Part shown: positions 14,747 to 17,515 of the stretch, piece by piece
Position numbering within the stretch: position 1 is the first letter of the stretch
Layout: the number at the start of each line of letters is the position of its first letter
Assembly: GCA_900539175.1 (NCBI GenBank)
Contig: UQAW01000079.1
Coordinates: forward strand, 1-17,515
From: an uncultured Lachnospiraceae bacterium
GTDB taxonomy: Bacteria; Bacillota; Clostridia; Lachnospirales; Lachnospiraceae
Direction: 5' to 3'
DNA: 17,515 bases
Made by a program: the position numbers and the translations under genes
Notes under the pieces: generated by a model
The model's input: only the letters and a program-made list of their open reading frames with translations
What the model was told of the DNA's origin: nothing
Database searches by the model: none

Positions 14747-16630
14747 CTATGCTTCAATATAAATTGCATCAAATGCACAATTATCTTTACAGGAACCGCA
14801 CTTGATACACAGACTGCTGTCGATGTGATATGCTTCTTTCCTGACACCGGTGATTGCTCCCACCGGACAGTTCCTGGCACATTTTCCGCAGCCTTTACAA
14901 TATTCCGGATTAATGACAAAGCGGCGCATTGCCTGACAGACTTTCGCACGGCACTTATGCTCCTTAATATGCTCTTCATACTCGTCACGGAACACTTTCA
15001 GTGTTGACAATACGGGAAGCGGTGCACTCTTGCCCAGACCGCACAGCGCCATATTCTTCACCATTTCAGCCAGTTCTTCCAGTCTGTCCAGATCCTCCAT
15101 CTCTCCCTTGCCTTCCACAATTCGCTCCAGAATCTCCAGCATACGCTTGGTACCTTCCCGGCATGGAACGCATTTTCCGCAGGACTCTCGCTGGGTAAAA
15201 CTCATAAAGAAGCGCGCAACCTCAACCATACAGGTATGCTCATCCATAACAACAAGACCGCCGGAACCGATAATCGCTCCGTACTTTTTCACGGAATCAA
15301 AATCCAGAGGCACGTCCAGATGATCCGCAGTAAGACAGCCGCCGGAAGGACCTCCGATCTGTACGGCTTTAAACTGTGCATCCCCCTTCAATCCGCCTCC
15401 GATATCAAAGATAATCTCCCGCAAAGTAGTTCCCATGGGAACCTCGATCAATCCTGTATTCCGAATGGAACCAGTCAGTGAAAATGTCTTTGTTCCCGGA
15501 CTGCCCTCCGTACCAAAGCCACGATACCATGCAGACCCCCTCTTCACTATCTTCGGCACGATGGCAAATGTCTCCACATTGTTCAGCACTGTGGGCTTTT
15601 CCCAAAGTCCCCTCTCTACGGTTCTCGGCGGTTTCACGCGGGGCATCCCGCGGTTTCCTTCGATAGACGCTGTCAATGCAGAACCCTCACCGCAGACAAA
15701 CGCTCCGGCTCCCCGGTTAATATGCATACAAAAACTGAAATCAGTTCCCAGAATCTTCTCACCCAGCAGATGGTGTTTCTCCAGTTCCGAAATCGCATGC
15801 TGCAGGCGTGCCACCGAATTCGGGTACTCCGCACGCACATAGATATATCCGTCCTGCGCTCCTACTGTGTGGGCAGCGATCATCATCCCTTCCAACAATG
15901 CATACGGATCACCTTCCATCACAGAGCCATCCATAAATGCACCCGGATCGCCCTCGTCACCGTTGCATACCACGTAGCGGACTTTCTCTTTCTGCCGCAT
16001 CACTTGTTTCCATTTTCTTCCGGTGGGGAAGCCCCCGCCTCCGCGTCCGCGGAGTCCTGATTTTTCAACTTCGTCAGCCACTTCTTCTTTCGTCATGTCA
16101 AAAAGTGCCTTCTCAAATGCCGAAAAACCGCCGGATGCTATGTATTCCTCCAGAGAAAGAGCGTCATATTTTCCACAATTGCTTAAAGTAATCCTGGTCT
16201 GCTTTGCGATAAACGGAATCTCATCCGGTCCTTCGCAGGTGGTTCCATCCTGCTTATACAAAAGGCGCTCCAACACATCGTTCTCCATAACGGAACGGTC
16301 GAAAATTTCTTTACAGTCCTTTGGTTTCACCTGAACATACTGAATTACTTTATCGCCCTTTTGAATCCGAACCAAGGGTCCAAGTTCACAGACGCCCTGA
16401 CATCCGGTATGCTTCACGCCGATGGTATGCTGTCCTCCACAGGTATTAAATTCTACTTGTACATCTGGAGCATCCATTGCGATTTCCAGAAACTTTTCAT
16501 AAACTGCCTCTGACCCGGTTGCTACACATCCGGTACCTGAACAGACCAAAATCCGGCATTGATAAGATTCCAGCTGCACCTTCGCCTCACCGGCTGCTCT
16601 TAACAAATCTTCCCTGGTATCAATTGTCAT
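14747..16630 (-). CDS. hydB: NADH-binding NuoF-like subunit of the [FeFe] hydrogenase (HydB/HndC type)
   Basis: 627 residues. Binds FMN and NAD(H) and passes electrons to the hydrogenase subunit. There is an N-terminal thioredoxin-like [2Fe-2S] region with CSGTGC (30-35) and further cysteines to about 81. Then comes the NuoF core: NAD/FMN loop GRGGGGFPTGRKW from 195 and CNGDEGDPGAFMD at 222-234. A SLBB region and ESCGKCVPCREGT with a later CGLG follow for the [4Fe-4S] cluster. The C-terminus has two ferredoxin-type motifs, CKGCGKCARNCP and CIKCGSCKDNC. This long form with extra clusters at both ends is typical of bifurcating hydrogenases, and the standard respiratory NuoF lacks them. Its ATG overlaps the NuoE-like stop by 4 nt (ATGA), indicating translational coupling. 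Confidence 0.95.
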   Translation of the reverse strand: MTIDTREDLLRAAGEAKVQLESYQCRILVCSGTGCVATGSEAVYEKFLEIAMDAPDVQVEFNTCGGQHTIGVKHTGCQGVCELGPLVRIQKGDKVIQYVQVKPKDCKEIFDRSVMENDVLERLLYKQDGTTCEGPDEIPFIAKQTRITLSNCGKYDALSLEEYIASGGFSAFEKALFDMTKEEVADEVEKSGLRGRGGGGFPTGRKWKQVMRQKEKVRYVVCNGDEGDPGAFMDGSVMEGDPYALLEGMMIAAHTVGAQDGYIYVRAEYPNSVARLQHAISELEKHHLLGEKILGTDFSFCMHINRGAGAFVCGEGSALTASIEGNRGMPRVKPPRTVERGLWEKPTVLNNVETFAIVPKIVKRGSAWYRGFGTEGSPGTKTFSLTGSIRNTGLIEVPMGTTLREIIFDIGGGLKGDAQFKAVQIGGPSGGCLTADHLDVPLDFDSVKKYGAIIGSGGLVVMDEHTCMVEVARFFMSFTQRESCGKCVPCREGTKRMLEILERIVEGKGEMEDLDRLEELAEMVKNMALCGLGKSAPLPVLSTLKVFRDEYEEHIKEHKCRAKVCQAMRRFVINPEYCKGCGKCARNCPVGAITGVRKEAYHIDSSLCIKCGSCKDNCAFDAIYIEA

Positions 16631-17106
16631 ACGCTCTCACCCCGCAATTCTTCGATTAATTCAATTGCCTTTTCTGGTGTCATACAGGGATGTACCTGTT
16701 CATTGACCATCAATGTTGGAGCCAGTCCGCAGGCGCCCAGACAAGAAACCGTCTCCACCGTAAAGAGCATATCATCTGTGGTATGTTTTTTCTTGCTCAA
16801 ACCAAGTTCTTTAAATAACGCCTCCAAAATGGGGGCAGATTTCCGAACATGGCAGGCCGTACCGTCACAGACTTTGATGATGTATTTCCCTTTTGGCTCA
16901 AATGAGAAATTCTCATAAAAAGTAGCAACACTATATGCCTTTGCTTCTTTTACCCCGATTTCCTTTGCCACATAAGTCAGTAATTCCCCCGGCAGATAGC
17001 GGTATTCTCCCTGAATGTCCTGCATGATCGGTATCAGGGAACTGGCTTTCCGTCCATATTGCTCAATAATCTCGTCTGCTTTCGCATAATAAGACTGATC
17101 CAGCAT
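16627..17106 (-). CDS. hydC: NuoE-like [2Fe-2S] subunit of the [FeFe] hydrogenase (HydC/HndA type)
   Basis: 159 residues. Thioredoxin-like [2Fe-2S] protein that partners the NuoF-like subunit. A helical N-terminal region (about 1-75, with the family signature around AYSVATFYENFSF) is followed by the cluster-binding cysteines CDGTAC (about 80-85) and CLGAC (about 121-125), the normal spacing for NuoE. I start at ATG 17104-17106, since AGGAGG (17114-17119) is 7 nt away; the GTG one codon earlier is only 4 nt away. It is the first gene of the operon, with a promoter at 17138-17166 and overlap with the next gene. Confidence 0.94.
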   Translation of the reverse strand: MLDQSYYAKADEIIEQYGRKASSLIPIMQDIQGEYRYLPGELLTYVAKEIGVKEAKAYSVATFYENFSFEPKGKYIIKVCDGTACHVRKSAPILEALFKELGLSKKKHTTDDMLFTVETVSCLGACGLAPTLMVNEQVHPCMTPEKAIELIEELRGESV

Positions 17107-17137
17107 CACAAATCCTCCTCTATTTTATGATGTATTA

Positions 17138-17166
17138 ATTATACCCCACGCCAACAAACTGCACAA
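17138..17166 (-). promoter_or_regulatory. Promoter for the hydrogenase operon
   Basis: On the minus strand, TTGTGC (17161-17166), a 17-nt spacer and a perfect TATAAT (17138-17143), giving a short leader of about 25 nt before the first gene. I looked for a Rex-type palindrome here and did not find a convincing one. Confidence 0.7.
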
Positions 17167-17274
17167 CTATTTTTCGATAATTTGATGTTTTTTCATTATT
17201 TGCAACAAATTTTGTGAGATATTAGTCACTTTCCTATATGATGATATCCACGCCACCAACCATGTTCGTTTAGA

Positions 17275-17311
17275 AAGGGCATATCCGGAAATCTTTCCCG
17301 AACATGCCCTT
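17275..17311 (-). terminator. Nested hairpin right after the partial reading frame at the window end
   Basis: AAGGGCAT 17275-17282 pairs with ATGCCCTT 17304-17311, enclosing CGGAAA with TTTCCCG. It starts 7 nt past the stop codon at 17319-17321 on the minus strand. Only TTTCT follows on that strand; on the plus strand a TTTTT run begins 4 nt after the stem. It is a probable but weak terminator for the upstream frame. Confidence 0.45.
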
Positions 17312-17318
17312 CCAATTT

Positions 17319-17515
17319 TTAGTTGATATATTTTTCCATAAATCCCGGAATCATAAGCGCGCATTCTGCAAACTTAATGCAATCAGCCTTTTTGCTGGTA
17401 TCGGTTTTCAGATAGTTTGCATAGTAAACGGACATGTCTGCTGGCGCAGACATCACCATCCATGAAAGTCGATTGCTCCGCACCTTGTGCTCCCGCAATC
17501 GCCGCCAGTATTCGT
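17319..17515 (-). CDS. 3' end of an unidentified reading frame that contains repeat copy 2 (runs off the window)
   Basis: 64 codons are visible and the frame is open to the window edge. The stop is TAA (17319-17321). The last part reads YANYLKTDTSKKADCIKF and then ends IPGFMEKYIN, which looks like an ordinary soluble protein tail; I do not recognise the family. The upstream part of the frame is the repeat itself (17421-17515), read in the same frame that is open in the 5.6-kb copy, where it stops two codons later. A hairpin follows the stop. It could be a real gene into which a palindromic element inserted in frame, or a non-coding stretch with a chance open frame. Confidence 0.4.
   Translation of the reverse strand, partial: EYWRRLREHKVRSNRLSWMVMSAPADMSVYYANYLKTDTSKKADCIKFAECALMIPGFMEKYIN
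17414..17515 (-). repeat. Palindromic repeat element, copy 2 (truncated by window end)
   Basis: Matches 5625-5726 over 102 positions. The inner 95 bp (17421-17515) differ at only four: 17430, 17444, 17484 and 17507. Differences 17444 and 17484 fall in hairpin loops (TGAC to TGGC, and TTT to CTT). Difference 17507 falls in a stem whose partner is beyond the window. The hairpins ATGTCTGC/GCAGACAT (17434-17453) and GATTGC/GCAATC (17471-17500) are intact. Confidence 0.85.

Noticed and set aside
17107..17270. Rex-type redox operator before the hydrogenase operon
   Set aside because: The region has TTTGTTGCAAA-like pieces but no TTGTTAA-N4-TTAACAA palindrome.
17167..17364. 65-codon minus-strand frame upstream of the hydrogenase operon
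   Set aside because: It overlaps the hairpin at 17275-17311 and the tail of the better-supported frame ending at 17319; no ribosome site or family resemblance.
1..17515. CRISPR arrays, tRNA or rRNA genes, insertion sequences
   Set aside because: No regularly spaced direct repeats, no tRNA-like cloverleaf or rRNA blocks, and no transposase frames were seen on either strand.

Overview
The window looks like chromosomal DNA from a low-to-mid GC anaerobic Firmicute, most likely a gut Lachnospiraceae (inference). The reasons are the trimeric NADH-linked [FeFe] hydrogenase, the YkpA-type ABC-F protein, the LtaS-like sulfatase, AGGAGG ribosome sites before most genes, and TATAAT/TTGACA-type promoters. 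Every gene I accept lies on the minus strand, so transcription runs from high to low coordinates. I see no rRNA, tRNA, CRISPR array, transposase or phage gene.

Layout from high to low coordinates. (1) 17319-17515: the 3' end of an unidentified reading frame that runs through one copy of a palindromic repeat. (2) 13047-17106: a tight three-gene hydrogenase operon (NuoE-like, NuoF-like, HydA-like) with a clear promoter and a U-tract terminator. (3) 11321-12679: gabT-like aminotransferase with its own extended -10 promoter. (4) 9507-11111: ilvN-ilvC behind a near-consensus promoter. (5) 5964-9231: a ureohydrolase of the agmatinase family, an orphan SsuA/TauA-type substrate-binding lipoprotein, and a PucR-type regulator. 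The ureohydrolase has an intrinsic terminator directly in front of its ribosome binding site, which suggests attenuation. (6) 4615-5511: a 'putative 10TM heavy-metal exporter' family membrane protein with a His/Cys-rich loop. (7) 2384-4414: LtaS-type sulfatase. (8) 862-1770: VanY-type D,D-carboxypeptidase. (9) 1-630: N-terminal part of an ABC-F ATPase.

Functionally, the hydrogenase genes encode an NAD(H)/ferredoxin-linked H2 enzyme. ilvNC serve branched-chain amino acid synthesis. Ureohydrolase, GabT, SBP and PucR could form a guanidino-compound catabolic set (for example 4-guanidinobutyrate to GABA plus urea, then transamination), but this is inference. Genes 6-9 concern the envelope, metal export and the ribosome.

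The most unusual content is intergenic. Several gaps hold nested stem-loops with internal loops, and these are related to one another. A 95-bp unit at 5632-5726 recurs at 17421-17515 with 4 differences. Of these, two lie in hairpin loops, one is outside any stem I mapped, and one is in a stem whose partner lies off the window. A diverged inverted copy lies at 4527-4600. A shared hairpin with a CAAG/CTTG apical loop occurs at 671-731 and 4465-4519, with a changed closing pair that still pairs. A separate 190-bp foldback lies just after the LtaS gene. I read these as families of structured, dispersed palindromic elements. One copy seems to be read in frame as protein.
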